From Acidobacteriaceae bacterium (GTDB lineage: Bacteria > Acidobacteriota > Terriglobia > Terriglobales > Acidobacteriaceae), in assembly GCA_030037545.1 (NCBI GenBank), contig JASHRF010000025.1, positions 1-64,000 on the forward strand: a stretch of 64,000 nt of DNA. Reading direction: 5' to 3'. Within the stretch, counting starts at the first letter, position 1. Each line of letters starts with the position of its first letter. Under the pieces are notes generated by a model that worked only from the letters and a program-made list of their open reading frames with translations, did no database searches and was not told where the DNA came from. Positions 36,922-48,449 of this stretch are shown here, piece after piece. Made by a program: the position numbers and the translations under genes.

Positions 36922-37233
36922 ATGGTCAATGATTCGCGTCGCAACTTTCTTAAGGCGGGCGCCGGCGCGGCCGGCCTTTGCCTGATCGGTTCTTCGCCTT
37001 TCACCAAAGCCCTGTACGCCGATTTCCCTGAACCTTCGTCCGTGAACCTTGAGGCCTTTCCGCTAAGCTCCGTTCGCCTGGCTTCCGGAATCTTCGCGGA
37101 GCAGGAAGAAATCAATGCGCGCTATCTCGACTCGCTCGCCGTCGTGATTCACGGTGGTGACACTGTACCGCATCATCTGCCTTCACCCCATCCGTTGCCG
37201 AAGCCTGCCGCAAACGCCTCTATGATGTGTTAA
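36922..37233 (+). pseudogene. N-terminal remnant of a Tat-exported GH127-like (DUF1680) enzyme
   Basis: 103 codons. It opens with a Tat-type leader (DSRRNFLKAGAGAAGLCLIG) and then FPLSSVRLASGIFAEQEEINARYLDSL, which resembles the start of beta-L-arabinofuranosidases of family GH127, normally 600 aa or more. After about residue 72 the similarity stops and the frame ends soon. No continuation of the catalytic domain is seen downstream; the next real gene is on the other strand. The gene is therefore a truncated remnant, probably after a deletion. Confidence 0.6.
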
Positions 37234-37317
37234 CAGCAGCACAGCATTCAACGGGCCCTGCCAGTCCGGTTTCGCCCGTCGCGGCAGATCCGCCATGCGT
37301 TCATTCGCCCCGCGATT

Positions 37318-38382
37318 CTACTTCAATTCTTCATCGGCGCAAACGGCCACCTTGCCGCATTTCCCTGAAGCCATCAGCGCGTAGGCCTCGCCGGCGCGTT
37401 CCAGCGGAAAGCGGTGCGTGATGATTTCGGCGGGATGCAAATTCCAGCGCACCAGCCGCTCCACAAGCTCTTCCATCAGCCACGTCGATGTTACCCACGA
37501 GCCGTAGAGCGTCTTCTGATCGTGAATCATGTCGGGCGAGGGATGGATCTCGACGCGCCCGCCTTCGCCCAGGAAAACGATTTTGCCCCACTTGCGCGTG
37601 GCGCGAATGGCTGTGGCCCGCGCCGCATCATTCGCCGAGCAGTCCACGGCGCGCTCCACGCCCATGCCGCCGGTCAGTTGCCTCACCTCGGCGATATTGT
37701 TGGGCCCTGACATGAGAACCGCGTCGCACAGGCCAAGCTCGAGCGCGATGCTCATGCGCTCCGGGATCACGTCGATGCCAATGATTTTTTGCGCGCCCAG
37801 CTTGCGGCATAGCGCTCCGGCTGCCAATCCTACGGGGCCCAGTCCGGTGATGAGCACGGCGTGATTGCCATTGATGCCGATTTTTCCCAGGCCCTCGTAC
37901 ACGGTACCGAATCCGCAGGCTACCTGTGCGCCATCGGCGAAGGAAAGCTCATCGGGCAGGGCGATGAGATCCTTCTCCTCGGCGACCATGTACTCGGCCA
38001 TGCCGCCGTCGCGCTGCCAGCCGTAGGCGCGGCGATACCTCTCGCTGGTGCAGGAGATCATGTAACCGCGCCGGCAGTCGTTGCAAACGCCGCAACCGGA
38101 GATGTGATAAACGATCACGCGATCTCCGGTTTTGAAGCGCCGGCAGCCTGCGCCGGTGCTGACAATCTCCCCGCAAGGCTCGTGCCCGGCGATCACGCCC
38201 TGATATCCTTCCGGGCCCTTGCCAAGGTGCTCGTGATAGATGCAGCGAATATCCGACCCGCAGATGGTGGATGCTTTTACGCGCAGCAGAACTTCTCCGT
38301 GACCCGGTTCCGGCACAGGTATCTTGCGCAACTCAACTGTCGAGTTGCCCGGCAAAAAAGCGGCGGTCATCGTGGCTTGCAT
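37318..38382 (-). CDS. Zinc-dependent medium-chain alcohol/polyol dehydrogenase
   Basis: 354 aa. Start ATG at 38382 with GGGAGC upstream; an ATG four codons later is the alternative. MDR features: catalytic zinc site ICGSDIRCIYHEH and GHEPCGEIV, structural zinc cysteines in SGCGVCNDCRRGYMISC, and the NAD-binding motif ITGLGPVGLAAGAL. The substrate, probably a polyol or sugar alcohol, is unknown. It lies 43 bp downstream of the aldo/keto reductase gene on the same strand, so the two probably form an operon for carbonyl or sugar metabolism. Confidence 0.85.
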   Translation of the reverse strand: MQATMTAAFLPGNSTVELRKIPVPEPGHGEVLLRVKASTICGSDIRCIYHEHLGKGPEGYQGVIAGHEPCGEIVSTGAGCRRFKTGDRVIVYHISGCGVCNDCRRGYMISCTSERYRRAYGWQRDGGMAEYMVAEEKDLIALPDELSFADGAQVACGFGTVYEGLGKIGINGNHAVLITGLGPVGLAAGALCRKLGAQKIIGIDVIPERMSIALELGLCDAVLMSGPNNIAEVRQLTGGMGVERAVDCSANDAARATAIRATRKWGKIVFLGEGGRVEIHPSPDMIHDQKTLYGSWVTSTWLMEELVERLVRWNLHPAEIITHRFPLERAGEAYALMASGKCGKVAVCADEELK

Positions 38383-38425
38383 TACGTGCGCTCCCAAGAG
38401 CCTTGCCACATCGGCTGGCCCTTTC

Positions 38426-39481
38426 TTACGGTGGCGTGATTTTTCCGCCTGGATCCCACAGATCCTCCCAGGATTGATTATCCTTCCACAGGAAAACCTG
38501 CCCCTTGACCAAGCGGCAGTTGCGGTCCAGCTTCGCAATTGCGTCCATCTCCTCCTGCGCCAGAGGTTCGCTCATTACGGCAAGCAGATTGTTGAGCATA
38601 TGGCGCGGATTCGTCGAGAAAGGAATCGCGACCTGCCCGCGCTGCACAGCCCACTTGACGCACACCAACGCGGGATGAATTCCATGACGCCGCGCGATGC
38701 TTGCGATCACTGAATCCTCAGTGGGCGAAGTGTCTTGCGGCGTACGGTCGCGCTCTGGCCGTCCCGGCGAGCCGATGGGACAATACCCAATCGGATGCAT
38801 GCCGTTGTCGAGCACGAACCGGAAAAGCTCTGGCTGCTGAAAGTGCGGGTGCAGCTCCATCTCGTTCACAGCCGGCTTGATGCGCGCGTCGCGCAGCACC
38901 AGCTTCAGCTTGGGGATGGTCATATTCGAGGTGCCGATGTGCCGCACCAGGCCCCGGTCCACCAGCTCTTCCATCTTGCGCCAGGTCCGCATGTAATTCC
39001 CATGGATGTAGGGTTTGGCGTCGGGGCTGCGCGAAGAAACGTCGCAACCCGGAGGATGGAAGTTTGGGAAAGGCCAGTGAATCAGGTAAAGATCGAGATA
39101 ATCGAGCCGCAGATCGGCCAGGGATTGCTCGCAGGAAGCAAGGACGTCTTCTTCGCCGTGTTTGTCGTTCCACAGCTTTGAGGTGATCCAGAGGTCCTCT
39201 CGCCGCACCCCGTCGGCCAGAATTCGCTCAAATGAAGCCCCGATTTCGGCCTCATTTCCGTAAACCGATGCGCAATCGAAATGACGGTAGCCGATGCAGG
39301 CGGCATAGCGTACAGCTTCGGCGACTTCCCTGTGTGGAACGCGGTCAGAGCCGAATGTTCCCAGGCCGATGGCCGGTATTTTGGCGCCCGAATTCAAAGT
39401 TCGGCATGGCACCAGAGCCGGATCGACAGCCGCGGGCGAAACAGGGAGCGGCCCGCGCGAAAATGGCGTTGTGTGACCCAT
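38426..39481 (-). CDS. Aldo/keto reductase
   Basis: 351 aa from the ATG at 39481; a GTG at 39532 would add 17 residues, and neither start has a clear Shine-Dalgarno sequence. The AKR tetrad is seen in YRHFDCASVYGNEAEIG (Asp, Tyr), WITSKLWNDKH (Lys) and YLIHWPFPNF (His). IGTSNMTIPKLKLVL and AIPFSTNPRHMLNN (NADPH pocket) are typical. It should reduce an aldehyde or ketose with NADPH in the cytoplasm. Probably co-transcribed with the zinc dehydrogenase and divergent from the asparaginase-domain gene. Confidence 0.85.
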   Translation of the reverse strand: MGHTTPFSRGPLPVSPAAVDPALVPCRTLNSGAKIPAIGLGTFGSDRVPHREVAEAVRYAACIGYRHFDCASVYGNEAEIGASFERILADGVRREDLWITSKLWNDKHGEEDVLASCEQSLADLRLDYLDLYLIHWPFPNFHPPGCDVSSRSPDAKPYIHGNYMRTWRKMEELVDRGLVRHIGTSNMTIPKLKLVLRDARIKPAVNEMELHPHFQQPELFRFVLDNGMHPIGYCPIGSPGRPERDRTPQDTSPTEDSVIASIARRHGIHPALVCVKWAVQRGQVAIPFSTNPRHMLNNLLAVMSEPLAQEEMDAIAKLDRNCRLVKGQVFLWKDNQSWEDLWDPGGKITPP

Positions 39482-39636
39482 GGAAAAACGGGTATCGTAA
39501 ACGAAAACTTCAACCACAGTAAAGCCGGGCAACAGGCGCTTGTCAAGGAACCGCTCTCAGCCCTTCAAAATGCCCGCTTCCCTCTCCCAGCGCCCCTCTC
39601 GCCGGCGCGATATGTCCACAGCCGGCTCCGTTATCA

Positions 39637-39658
39637 TTGCATATTGAATCCTATGCAA
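39637..39658 (+). promoter_or_regulatory. Perfect 7-bp inverted repeat over the start codon of the asparaginase-domain gene
   Basis: TTGCATA (39637-39643) and TATGCAA (39652-39658) flank an 8-bp spacer. The second arm contains the ATG (39653-39655). It could be a repressor site or an RNA hairpin that hides the start. TATGCAA also occurs before the racemase (28841-28847) and the BNR gene (36820-36826). Confidence 0.45.
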
Positions 39659-40156
39659 ATCATCTATCTCATCACCACCGGGGGCACGATCGAGAAGGCG
39701 TACTCCGAGCAACTGGGCAAAGTGCTGAACGACGAGACCAAGATTGCGCAGCACCTGAGCCTCCTGCGCCTGCCCGATTGCGACGTGCGGGTGATTCCGG
39801 TAATGAACAAGGACAGCCTCGAGATGAGCGCGGAGGACCGCGCGCGCCTGGTGGCGGAAGTAGGACGACTGCTTCCTTCCCAATGCCCGATCGTGATCAC
39901 CCACGGCACCGACACTATGGTGGAAAGCGGTGTGGCAATCGAAAAGGCCTTTCCCGCGCCGCCCGCGCCGGTAATTCTGACCGGCGCCATGTCGCCGCTG
40001 GGTTTCGAACGCAGCGACGGACTCCAGAATCTAACCGAAAGCCTCTTTGCCGCACGCCTGCTCGATCCCGGCGTGTATATCGTCATGCACGGGCAAGTAT
40101 TCGCTGCGAGCCGTGCGCGCAAAGACCGGGAACGGGGAACCTTCGCCGCCACGTAA
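39653..40156 (+). CDS. Short asparaginase N-terminal-domain protein
   Basis: 167 aa. Starts MQIIYLITTGGTIEKAYSEQ, which holds the first catalytic threonine motif (TGGTIE), and contains ITHGTDTMVESG with the second Thr-Asp pair and VILTGAMSPLGF. These match the N-terminal domain of L-asparaginase, but the C-terminal domain (about 130 residues) is absent and the frame ends normally. Similar one-domain proteins are known in bacteria, so this may be a functional short form. Activity unproven. The start codon lies inside a palindrome. The gene stands 33 bp before the threonine dehydrogenase gene. Confidence 0.75.
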   Translation: MQIIYLITTGGTIEKAYSEQLGKVLNDETKIAQHLSLLRLPDCDVRVIPVMNKDSLEMSAEDRARLVAEVGRLLPSQCPIVITHGTDTMVESGVAIEKAFPAPPAPVILTGAMSPLGFERSDGLQNLTESLFAARLLDPGVYIVMHGQVFAASRARKDRERGTFAAT

Positions 40157-40189
40157 ACTAGAGTAGAGTTGCAGACCGGAGGATGGGCA

Positions 40190-41254
40190 ATGAAAGCGTT
40201 GGTGAAGAGTCGGGCGGAGCGGGGCCTGTGGCTTGAAGACATTCCCGAACCACAGATCGGTATCAACGACGTGCTGGTGCGCGTGCACTACACGGGCATC
40301 TGCGGCACCGACGTGCACATCTTCGACTGGGACGAATGGGCGCAGAAGACCATCCCCGTGCCCATGGCCATCGGGCACGAATTCGTGGGCGAGATTGTCG
40401 CCGTCGGCTCCAACGTGAGCGATTTTTTCCCCGGCGACATCGTGAGCGGCGAGGGCCACGTGGTGTGCGGTCGCTGCCGCAACTGCCTGGCCGGCCGCCG
40501 CCATCTCTGCGCATCCACGCAGGGCGTGGGCGTGAATCGCCCCGGCGCATTCGCGGAGCTGATCGCGCTGCCCATGACCAACATCTGGCGCCACAATCAC
40601 GGCATCAATGAAGAAGTGGCCGCCATCTTCGATCCCTTCGGCAACGCCGTGCACACTGCTCTCTCGTTTTCCGTGCTGGGCGAAGACGTGCTGATTACCG
40701 GCGCAGGACCGATCGGCGCCATGGCCATCCCGGTGGTGCGTCATGCTGGGGCGCGGCACGTGGTGGTCACAGACCTGAATCCCTTCCGCCTCGACCTGGC
40801 GCGCAAGATGGGCGCGACTCTGGCCATCAATCCCACTGAGATTTCGCTGGTCGAGGTGCAGAAGGAGTTGCAGATGCAGGAGGGCTTCGACGTGGGCTTG
40901 GAGATGTCGGGTAACCCGCAGGCCTTTCGCGACATGATTGCGAGCATGAGTCACGGCGGCAAGATTGCGATCCTTGGCATCCCCGCCAGGGATATGGCGA
41001 TCGACTGGCGCCACGTGATCTTCAACATGCTCACGCTCCAGGGCATCTATGGCCGCGAGATGTACGAGACCTGGTACAAGATGACAGTGATGCTGGAGTC
41101 GGGGCTGGATATCTCGCCGGTAATTACGCACCGCTTCCCGTGGAACGAGTACGAAGCGGGGTTTGAGGCCATTCGCTCCGGCCACGCCGGCAAAGTGATC
41201 CTCAACTGGACGACGGCGGGGCAAGCGCAGCTTCGGTCCGGCTCGCTCCGTTAG
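40190..41254 (+). CDS. tdh: L-threonine 3-dehydrogenase
   Basis: 354 aa, start ATG with GGAGG upstream. MDR family with [19 protein letters not shown] (Cys38, Thr40, His43), IGHEFVGEI, structural zinc cysteines in [15 protein letters not shown], and the NAD-binding [12 protein letters not shown]. The HIFDWDEW signature, [12 protein letters not shown] and the [11 protein letters not shown] segment are characteristic of Tdh, which makes 2-amino-3-oxobutyrate from threonine. No kbl (glycine acetyltransferase) gene is next to it. Same strand as the asparaginase-domain gene and guaB. Confidence 0.92.
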   Translation: MKALVKSRAERGLWLEDIPEPQIGINDVLVRVHYTGICGTDVHIFDWDEWAQKTIPVPMAIGHEFVGEIVAVGSNVSDFFPGDIVSGEGHVVCGRCRNCLAGRRHLCASTQGVGVNRPGAFAELIALPMTNIWRHNHGINEEVAAIFDPFGNAVHTALSFSVLGEDVLITGAGPIGAMAIPVVRHAGARHVVVTDLNPFRLDLARKMGATLAINPTEISLVEVQKELQMQEGFDVGLEMSGNPQAFRDMIASMSHGGKIAILGIPARDMAIDWRHVIFNMLTLQGIYGREMYETWYKMTVMLESGLDISPVITHRFPWNEYEAGFEAIRSGHAGKVILNWTTAGQAQLRSGSLR

Positions 41255-41259
41255 AATAG

Positions 41260-43387
<2,128 letters not shown>

Positions 43388-43391
43388 ATCT

Positions 43392-43907
43392 GTGCGGCGC
43401 GTGCTGATTCTCGGCTCTCCCGGTTCCGGCAAATCCACTTTTGCTCGCGCGCTGGCCGCGCGCACCGGCCTGCCGCTGGTTCATCTCGATCAGCTCTACT
43501 GGCGTCCCAATTGGACTGAACCGTCACGCGCGGAGTGGCAGGATCGGCTCGCGTCCCTTCTCAGGCAGGATGAGTGGATCATCGACGGCAATTACGGCAG
43601 CACGGTTGCCATGCGGCTGGAGCGCGCCGACACCGCGATCCTGTTCGATTTCCCACGCCGGGTCTGCCTGATGCGCGTGTTCAAGCGCAGCGTGCTGGGC
43701 TGGGGCCGGGTGCGCGCTGACATGCCCGCCGGCTGCCCCGAGCACTTCGATCCGGGGTTCCTGCGCTTCATCTGGAATTTCCGTAAAGCACAGCGGGCAA
43801 AGCTGTTCGAAGAGCTGAGCAGATTTTCAGGGAAGACGATCGTCCTGCGCTCGACCGCGGAGGTTCGCAGTTTCAAACGAAAGCTTCAGGAAGGGCCTGA
43901 AAGCTAG
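43392..43907 (+). CDS. P-loop nucleotide kinase-like protein (FlaR/adenylate-kinase-like)
   Basis: 171 aa from a GTG at 43392, 4 bp after the VanZ-like gene. Walker A is LILGSPGSGKSTFAR; next come VHLDQLYWRPNW and DEWIIDGNYGSTVAMRLERAD, typical of small kinases annotated as DNA topology modulation protein FlaR. The substrate is unknown. The preceding gene and this one probably form an operon with guaB. Confidence 0.75.
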   Translation: MRRVLILGSPGSGKSTFARALAARTGLPLVHLDQLYWRPNWTEPSRAEWQDRLASLLRQDEWIIDGNYGSTVAMRLERADTAILFDFPRRVCLMRVFKRSVLGWGRVRADMPAGCPEHFDPGFLRFIWNFRKAQRAKLFEELSRFSGKTIVLRSTAEVRSFKRKLQEGPES

Positions 43908-43985
43908 CGTCCTCCGGCGGCGGCGCGGGAATCTCACGACTGCCCGGCAACACCGTACTTTCGGGCCAGCGGCAGTATAAGGCTG

Positions 43986-44363
43986 TCAGCCGTGAACGCC
44001 ACTCGGTGCGCCTGGGCGCGTGATCCCGTGGTGGTGGATCAAGAATGATGCCCCGGCGACCGCTGGCGGAACACCGAAAAGCAGGAGGACCTCCACGCGG
44101 CTGGCGAGGGAGAGCCCCTGCGGTCCCCAAATCGCATATACCAGTGCGGATACGACGCCTGCAGCGATAAGCATCAGGCCGCCTGCGACCTCCCGCCACC
44201 ACGCCGCCAGAGCCAGCACGATGAAGATCAGACCCACGCACACCCAAACCACCATCCGGTGGAAGGGCGTATGCCATGTCAGCGACTCTGCCGTGAAAAA
44301 GAATGTCCAGAATCCAGCCCAGAGGACCGCCAGCGCGCGTGCGAAGTACTCCACAGTCTTCAT
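43986..44363 (-). CDS. Small integral membrane protein of unknown function
   Basis: 125 aa with four predicted hydrophobic helices (ALAVLWAGFWTFFFTAESL, MVVWVCVGLIFIVLALAAW, GGLMLIAAGVVSALVYAIW, VEVLLLFGVPPAVAGASFLI). A strong ribosome binding site (GAAGGAG) precedes the ATG. No family was recognised with confidence. Stands alone between convergent neighbours. Confidence 0.6.
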   Translation of the reverse strand: MKTVEYFARALAVLWAGFWTFFFTAESLTWHTPFHRMVVWVCVGLIFIVLALAAWWREVAGGLMLIAAGVVSALVYAIWGPQGLSLASRVEVLLLFGVPPAVAGASFLIHHHGITRPGAPSGVHG

Positions 44364-44444
44364 ACCGGTCTCCTTCAGATGGAAGTATATGTCCTGAATA
44401 CTGTGGGGACCTCCAGCCTTGCCGATGGGTCACATATCAAAGCA

Positions 44445-44469
44445 GGCGCATCCCGAAAAGGGATGCGCC
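44445..44469 (-). terminator. Hairpin at the end of the ribosomal supercluster
   Basis: GGCGCATCCC (44445-44454) and GGGATGCGCC (44460-44469) form a perfect 10-bp stem with a 5-nt loop, about 45 nt after the rplQ stop codon on the minus strand. It is followed only by TGCTTTG, a poor U-tract. Unlike the intercistronic repeats upstream it has no heptamer structure. Confidence 0.55.
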
Positions 44470-44513
44470 CGCTGAACGTGCTGCAAAATGTGAAGGTGAC
44501 GAGCGTCCCGTAT

Positions 44514-44996
44514 TTACGCGGCTTCTTCGCCGCCTTCGGGTTCTTCTTCCTTCTTGGCTTCTTCGAGCTGTTTTTCGAGCTCAGCGCGCTTCTTGGCCTT
44601 GATGTCGGCCCGCTTCTGGCGCTTCACTTCGAGCTGCTTCTCGGCGCCCAGCAGTTCGATGAACGCCTTTTCCGCGCCGTCGCCCACCTGGAACCCGGTA
44701 CGAACGATGCGCAGGTAGCCGCCGTTGCGATCGCCGTAGCGCGGGGCCACGGTGTCGAACAACCGCTTCACCGCGTCGCCCGTTTGCAGAAAGCTGAGCG
44801 CCTGGCGGCGCGCGTGCAGATCGCCCCGCTTGCCCAACGTGATCATTTTTTCCACGTGGGGACGCGCGGCCTTGGCTTTGGCCAAGGTGGTCTCAATTCG
44901 ATCCTCTAAGATGACAGACGTAGCCAGGCTGCGCAGCAGCGCGTGCCGATGACTGGTGTTGCGTCCGAGCTTGAATCCTGCATTGCGATGGCGCAT
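44514..44996 (-). CDS. rplQ: Ribosomal protein bL17 with charged C-terminal extension
   Basis: 160 aa. The core (residues 1-118) begins [20 protein letters not shown] and is normal. The last 40 residues form a Lys/Glu-rich predicted coiled coil ([17 protein letters not shown]), an addition to the usual length of about 120-130 aa. Last gene of the S10-spc-alpha cluster, 122 bp after rpoA. Large-subunit protein near the exit tunnel. Confidence 0.95.
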   Translation of the reverse strand: MRHRNAGFKLGRNTSHRHALLRSLATSVILEDRIETTLAKAKAARPHVEKMITLGKRGDLHARRQALSFLQTGDAVKRLFDTVAPRYGDRNGGYLRIVRTGFQVGDGAEKAFIELLGAEKQLEVKRQKRADIKAKKRAELEKQLEEAKKEEEPEGGEEAA

Positions 44997-45030
44997 GTCG
45001 AATCTCTCTTCAGTGCAATTGTCTGTAAAA

Positions 45031-45118
45031 AGTTATCAGTTGTCAGTTATCAGTTGTCAGTTACGGTCGCGTTGCCGCGTTCGAACTGACAACTGACCAC
45101 TGATCACTGACAACTGTC
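45031..45118. repeat. Heptameric inverted repeat, rpoA-rplQ spacer
   Basis: Left arm 45031-45063 is built of CAGTTAT/CAGTTGT units; right arm 45084-45118 of AACTGAC/CACTGAT units. The arms pair over about 30 bp with a 20-nt loop. The right arm directly touches the rpoA stop codon. Confidence 0.85.
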
Positions 45119-46219
45119 TTAAAAGTTTTCCGTCTCGGTGGGCAATTGCAGGTCCACCGAGTCCAGCGGCTCGTCCTCGTCGTCGAAGTGGCCATAGCTC
45201 TGAGCCAGCGCGGTGGCAGGTGGAATGCTGGTCGGCCCCGGAACCGCGTTGCCCTGCTCGTCGATCTTCATGCCCAGCGACAAGCCCATCTGCGCGAGGA
45301 TTTCCTTAATTTCGTTCAGGCTCTTGCGGCCGAAGTTCTTGGTCTTCAGCATTTCGGCTTCGGTCTTCTGCACCAGCTCGCCGATGCTCTGAATGTTGGC
45401 GTTCTTCAAGCAGTTGTAGCTGCGCACCGAAAGCTCGAGCTCTTCCACGCTGCGATTGAGGTTGTCGTTGCGCAGCAGCACGCGGCCCTCTTCGCCGCGC
45501 GCCTCGGCTTCGATCTCCTCCTCGAAGTTGATGAAGATGTTCATGTGGTCTTTCAGGAGCTTCGCGGCCAAGCCGACGGCGTCGGCGGGCAGCACGGCTC
45601 CGTTGGTCCACACTTCGAGCGTCAGCTTGTCATAGTCGGTGATCTGCCCCAGGCGTGCTGCGTCGACGGCGTAGTTGACGCGCCGCACCGGCGAGTGCAC
45701 CGAGTCCACGGGAATAAAGCCCAGCCCTAGGTCGGCATCGAAATTCTTGTCGGCGGAGATGTAGCCGCGCCCTCTCTTGAGACGCATCTCCATGTCCAGT
45801 TTGCCGCCTTCTGAAACCGTGGCGATGTACACGTCCTTGTCCAGAATCTCCACGTCGCCGTCGGCTTCAATCATGCCGCTGGTCACTACGCCCGGCTGGT
45901 CGGCGCGCAGGTACAGCGCCTTGGGACCTTCGCCGTTGAGCTTGAAGGGAATCTGCTTGAGGTTGAGGATGATGTCGGTGGCGTCCTCAACTACGCCGGT
46001 GATGGACTGGAACTCGTGCAGCACGCCTTCAATGCGTACCGCGGTGACGGCCGCGCCCTCAATGGAGCTGAGCAGCGTGCGCCGCAATGCGTTCCCGATC
46101 GTCGTGCCGAACCCGCGTTCGAAGGGCTGGGCGCTGAACTTGCCGTAATTGTTGGTTAGCGACTCGGCATCGACTGCCAGGCGCTTCGGTTTTTGAAATC
46201 CTCTCCACAACATATTCAT
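45119..46219 (-). CDS. rpoA: RNA polymerase alpha subunit
   Basis: 366 aa. N-terminal assembly domain ([22 protein letters not shown] region, about 1-235), linker, and C-terminal domain with [17 protein letters not shown] and [16 protein letters not shown] (about 265-330). An acidic tail of about 35 residues ([12 protein letters not shown]) makes it longer than the 329-aa E. coli protein. Usual place between rpsD and rplQ. Confidence 0.98.
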   Translation of the reverse strand: MNMLWRGFQKPKRLAVDAESLTNNYGKFSAQPFERGFGTTIGNALRRTLLSSIEGAAVTAVRIEGVLHEFQSITGVVEDATDIILNLKQIPFKLNGEGPKALYLRADQPGVVTSGMIEADGDVEILDKDVYIATVSEGGKLDMEMRLKRGRGYISADKNFDADLGLGFIPVDSVHSPVRRVNYAVDAARLGQITDYDKLTLEVWTNGAVLPADAVGLAAKLLKDHMNIFINFEEEIEAEARGEEGRVLLRNDNLNRSVEELELSVRSYNCLKNANIQSIGELVQKTEAEMLKTKNFGRKSLNEIKEILAQMGLSLGMKIDEQGNAVPGPTSIPPATALAQSYGHFDDEDEPLDSVDLQLPTETENF

Positions 46220-46305
46220 CTCTCGTTTTCTCGCGCGGCATGTACGTCGCGATGCATTTTGCGGCGGCCGCGCAAGTTCTCCTTTTGGTGAGTTGTCAAG
46301 GATTG

Positions 46306-46473
46306 GAGATCAGAGTTGAGTTGGATCGTGCCGTTGCCGGCGGAATCAACCAAGCTCTGCTTTCCAGTCCCTGCTTGCTGGTCGAACCGGAGCCGAGGTC
46401 AAAGAGCAGAATCAATCCAAAGTGAATGCGGCCAATACGGCGCCGCTGAAACTGGTCTCTGACCCCTGATCTC
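46306..46473. repeat. Weak heptameric inverted repeat, rpsD-rpoA spacer
   Basis: GAGATCAGAG (46307-46316) and a right arm CTCTGACCCCTGATCTC (46457-46473) are partly complementary, with a long loop of 140 nt. The right arm touches the rpsD stop codon. The unit resembles the CAGAGAT theme of the rpsJ-rplC and rplW-rplB spacers. Confidence 0.5.
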
Positions 46474-47103
46474 TTATTTCGAGTACAGCTCCACAATCAA
46501 CTGCTCGTTGATCGGGAGGTTGACATCGGCGCGCTTAGGCAGGTGCAGCACCCGGCCGGTGAGGGTCTCGAAATTCATCTCCAGCCAGGTGGGCACAGGA
46601 TTCTGCTGCGCGATCTGCACACCCTGCTCCACGATCACCAGCTTCTTGGCGTGGTCGCGGATGGCGATCTCGTCGCCCACGCTCACCTGGTAGGAAGGAA
46701 TGTTGACTTTGCGGCCGTTCACCGAGACGTGGCCGTGACGCACCACCTGCCGAGCTTGGCGCCGCGAAATGGCGAACCCCAGCCGGTAAGCCACGTTGTC
46801 CAGCCGCCGCTCCAGTTGCTGGATGAGCAGCTCGCCGGTCACGCCCGTGGCGCGGTTGGCCTTCTCGTAGTACTCGCGGAACTGGCCCTCAAGGGTGAAG
46901 TACATGCGCTTGGCCTTCTGCTTCTCATGCAGTTGCAGGCCGTAGCCCACGATCTTGGCCTTGCGGTCCTTACCATGCTGTCCGGGCGGGAAGTTGCGCT
47001 TCTCAATCGGACAGCGGTCCGAGGTGCATTTGGTGCCCTTCAAAAAGAGCTTGGTGCCTTCGCGGCGGCAAAGACGGCAAACTGCTCCGGTATAACGTGC
47101 CAT
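46474..47103 (-). CDS. rpsD: Ribosomal protein uS4, zinc-binding type
   Basis: 209 aa. N-terminal cysteines C9-x2-C12-x13-C26-x4-C31 (VCRLCRREG) mark the C+ form. The S4 RNA-binding domain is [20 protein letters not shown]. Usual length. In many bacteria S4 represses the alpha operon; no such leader structure was sought here. Confidence 0.97.
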   Translation of the reverse strand: MARYTGAVCRLCRREGTKLFLKGTKCTSDRCPIEKRNFPPGQHGKDRKAKIVGYGLQLHEKQKAKRMYFTLEGQFREYYEKANRATGVTGELLIQQLERRLDNVAYRLGFAISRRQARQVVRHGHVSVNGRKVNIPSYQVSVGDEIAIRDHAKKLVIVEQGVQIAQQNPVPTWLEMNFETLTGRVLHLPKRADVNLPINEQLIVELYSK

Positions 47104-47173
47104 TTCTTCTCCTGACTTCGGATGCCGGCCGGTTTACGTGCGACGGTGCGCAGGTCGTCCCGGCCCGATTCCT

Positions 47174-47268
47174 GGTTGTCAGTGGTCAGTCGTCAGTTAT
47201 CAGTTCATGCAGCGGGTCGGGCTGATAACTGACAACTGATAACTGACAACTGATAACTGGCAACTGTC
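47174..47268. repeat. Heptameric inverted repeat, rpsK-rpsD spacer
   Basis: Left arm 47174-47206 (GGTCAGT, CGTCAGT, TATCAGT units), right arm 47221-47268 (AACTGAC/AACTGAT, six units). The right arm is longest of all and touches the rpsK stop codon. Confidence 0.85.
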
Positions 47269-47691
47269 TTACACGCGGCGCCTCTTCGGCGGTCGACAGC
47301 CGTTGTGCGGCACCGGCGTTACGTCGCGAATCGTTTTGACCTCGATGCCCGCGGCGGCCAGGGCGCGAATTGCGGACTCACGGCCCGAACCCGGTCCCGC
47401 GACCCGCACATCCACCGCGCGCACGCCGTGATCGCGCGCCATGCCGGCTGCATTCGAGGCCGCCTGCTGCGCCGCGAAGGGCGTGCCTTTGCGCGAACCG
47501 CGAAATCCCAGCGAGCCCGAGCTCTTCCAGCTCAGCGTGTTGCCCATCGGGTCCGTAATGGTGACGATGGTGTTGTTGAACGAGGCCTGAATGTACGCAA
47601 TGCCGAACGGCACATTCTTGCGCTCGCGCTTCTTGAACTTCTTGGTCTTGCCCTTCTTGCCGGAGTCGGCCTTCTGCTCTGGTTTCGCCAT
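47269..47691 (-). CDS. rpsK: Ribosomal protein uS11
   Basis: 140 aa. Lys-rich start, then [20 protein letters not shown] and the closing [11 protein letters not shown] typical of S11. Start codon overlaps the rpsM stop (TAATG), so no spacer and no heptamer repeat exist here. Platform protein of the small subunit. Confidence 0.97.
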   Translation of the reverse strand: MAKPEQKADSGKKGKTKKFKKRERKNVPFGIAYIQASFNNTIVTITDPMGNTLSWKSSGSLGFRGSRKGTPFAAQQAASNAAGMARDHGVRAVDVRVAGPGSGRESAIRALAAAGIEVKTIRDVTPVPHNGCRPPKRRRV

Positions 47692-48077
47692 TAGGTCTTC
47701 GCCGTCGCTTTCTTCTTGCCGGCAATCGTGCCCTTGCGCGGGCCTTTGCGAGTGCGGGCATTGGTGTGGGTGCGCTGGCCGCGCACCGGCAGCGACCGGC
47801 GATGCCGGCTGCCGCGATAACTTTGAATATCGATGAGGCGCTTGATGTGCATGGAGACGTCCTTGCGAAGATCGCCCTCCACATCGCCCTCGTCTTCAAT
47901 CACCTGGCGGATGCGGTTCACCTCGTCCTCGCCCAGGTCCTGGACCTTCTTGAACGCGTCCACGTTCGCCTTGTCCAGAATCTTGAGCGCGCGCGGATTG
48001 CCGATCCCGAAGATGTAAGTCAGCGCGATCCTGGCCTGCTTGTTGCGGGGCAGATCGACGCCAGCAATACGTGCCAT
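47691..48077 (-). CDS. rpsM: Ribosomal protein uS13
   Basis: 128 aa. Starts [20 protein letters not shown] at 48077; a longer frame upstream is not family-like. Conserved [20 protein letters not shown] and [13 protein letters not shown] end. Head protein contacting the P-site tRNA. Overlaps rpsK by one base. Confidence 0.97.
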   Translation of the reverse strand: MARIAGVDLPRNKQARIALTYIFGIGNPRALKILDKANVDAFKKVQDLGEDEVNRIRQVIEDEGDVEGDLRKDVSMHIKRLIDIQSYRGSRHRRSLPVRGQRTHTNARTRKGPRKGTIAGKKKATAKT

Positions 48078-48197
48078 ATCCGATTCCTTTTCTCCTGCGG
48101 CTGTGTGCCTCCGGCCCATCGCCGGTTCGCACGGGTTACGCGGATCGCTTCTGAGAGGTTCATCGCAAGCCTTGATTCCGGCTAACTAGCCTCTTGG

Positions 48198-48281
48198 CAG
48201 TTCACAGTTCGTAGTTCAAAGTCGCAGTCTCCAAACCTCATTGCGGCAAATTCGACTGTGAACTTAGAACTGTGAACTGCC
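48198..48281. repeat. Heptameric inverted repeat, rpmJ-rpsM spacer
   Basis: Left arm 48198-48228 (CAGTTCA, CAGTTCG, TAGTTCA, AAGTC), right arm 48254-48281 (TGTGAAC, TTAGAAC, TGTGAAC, TG). The right arm ends 29 nt from the rpmJ stop codon, farther than usual. Confidence 0.75.
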
Positions 48282-48310
48282 TTTGGAAGTTCCGCTTCCT
48301 GCCAGTCCAA

Positions 48311-48424
48311 CTAGCCCTGGCGCTGCTTGTGCTTTGCGTTTTCGCAGATCACGCGGACCACACCCTTGCGCGTGATGACCTTGCACTTGACGCAAATCTT
48401 CTTCACCGATGCCCGCACCTTCAT
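48311..48424 (-). CDS. rpmJ: Ribosomal protein bL36
   Basis: 37 aa, too short for most ORF lists. Reads [20 protein letters not shown] and ends AKHKQRQG. The zinc ligands C11, C14, C27 and H32 are all present, so it is the C+ form. Usual place between infA and rpsM. Confidence 0.96.
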   Translation of the reverse strand: MKVRASVKKICVKCKVITRKGVVRVICENAKHKQRQG

Positions 48425-48449
48425 TGCCTGCTGCCCTTCTCTGAAAAAC

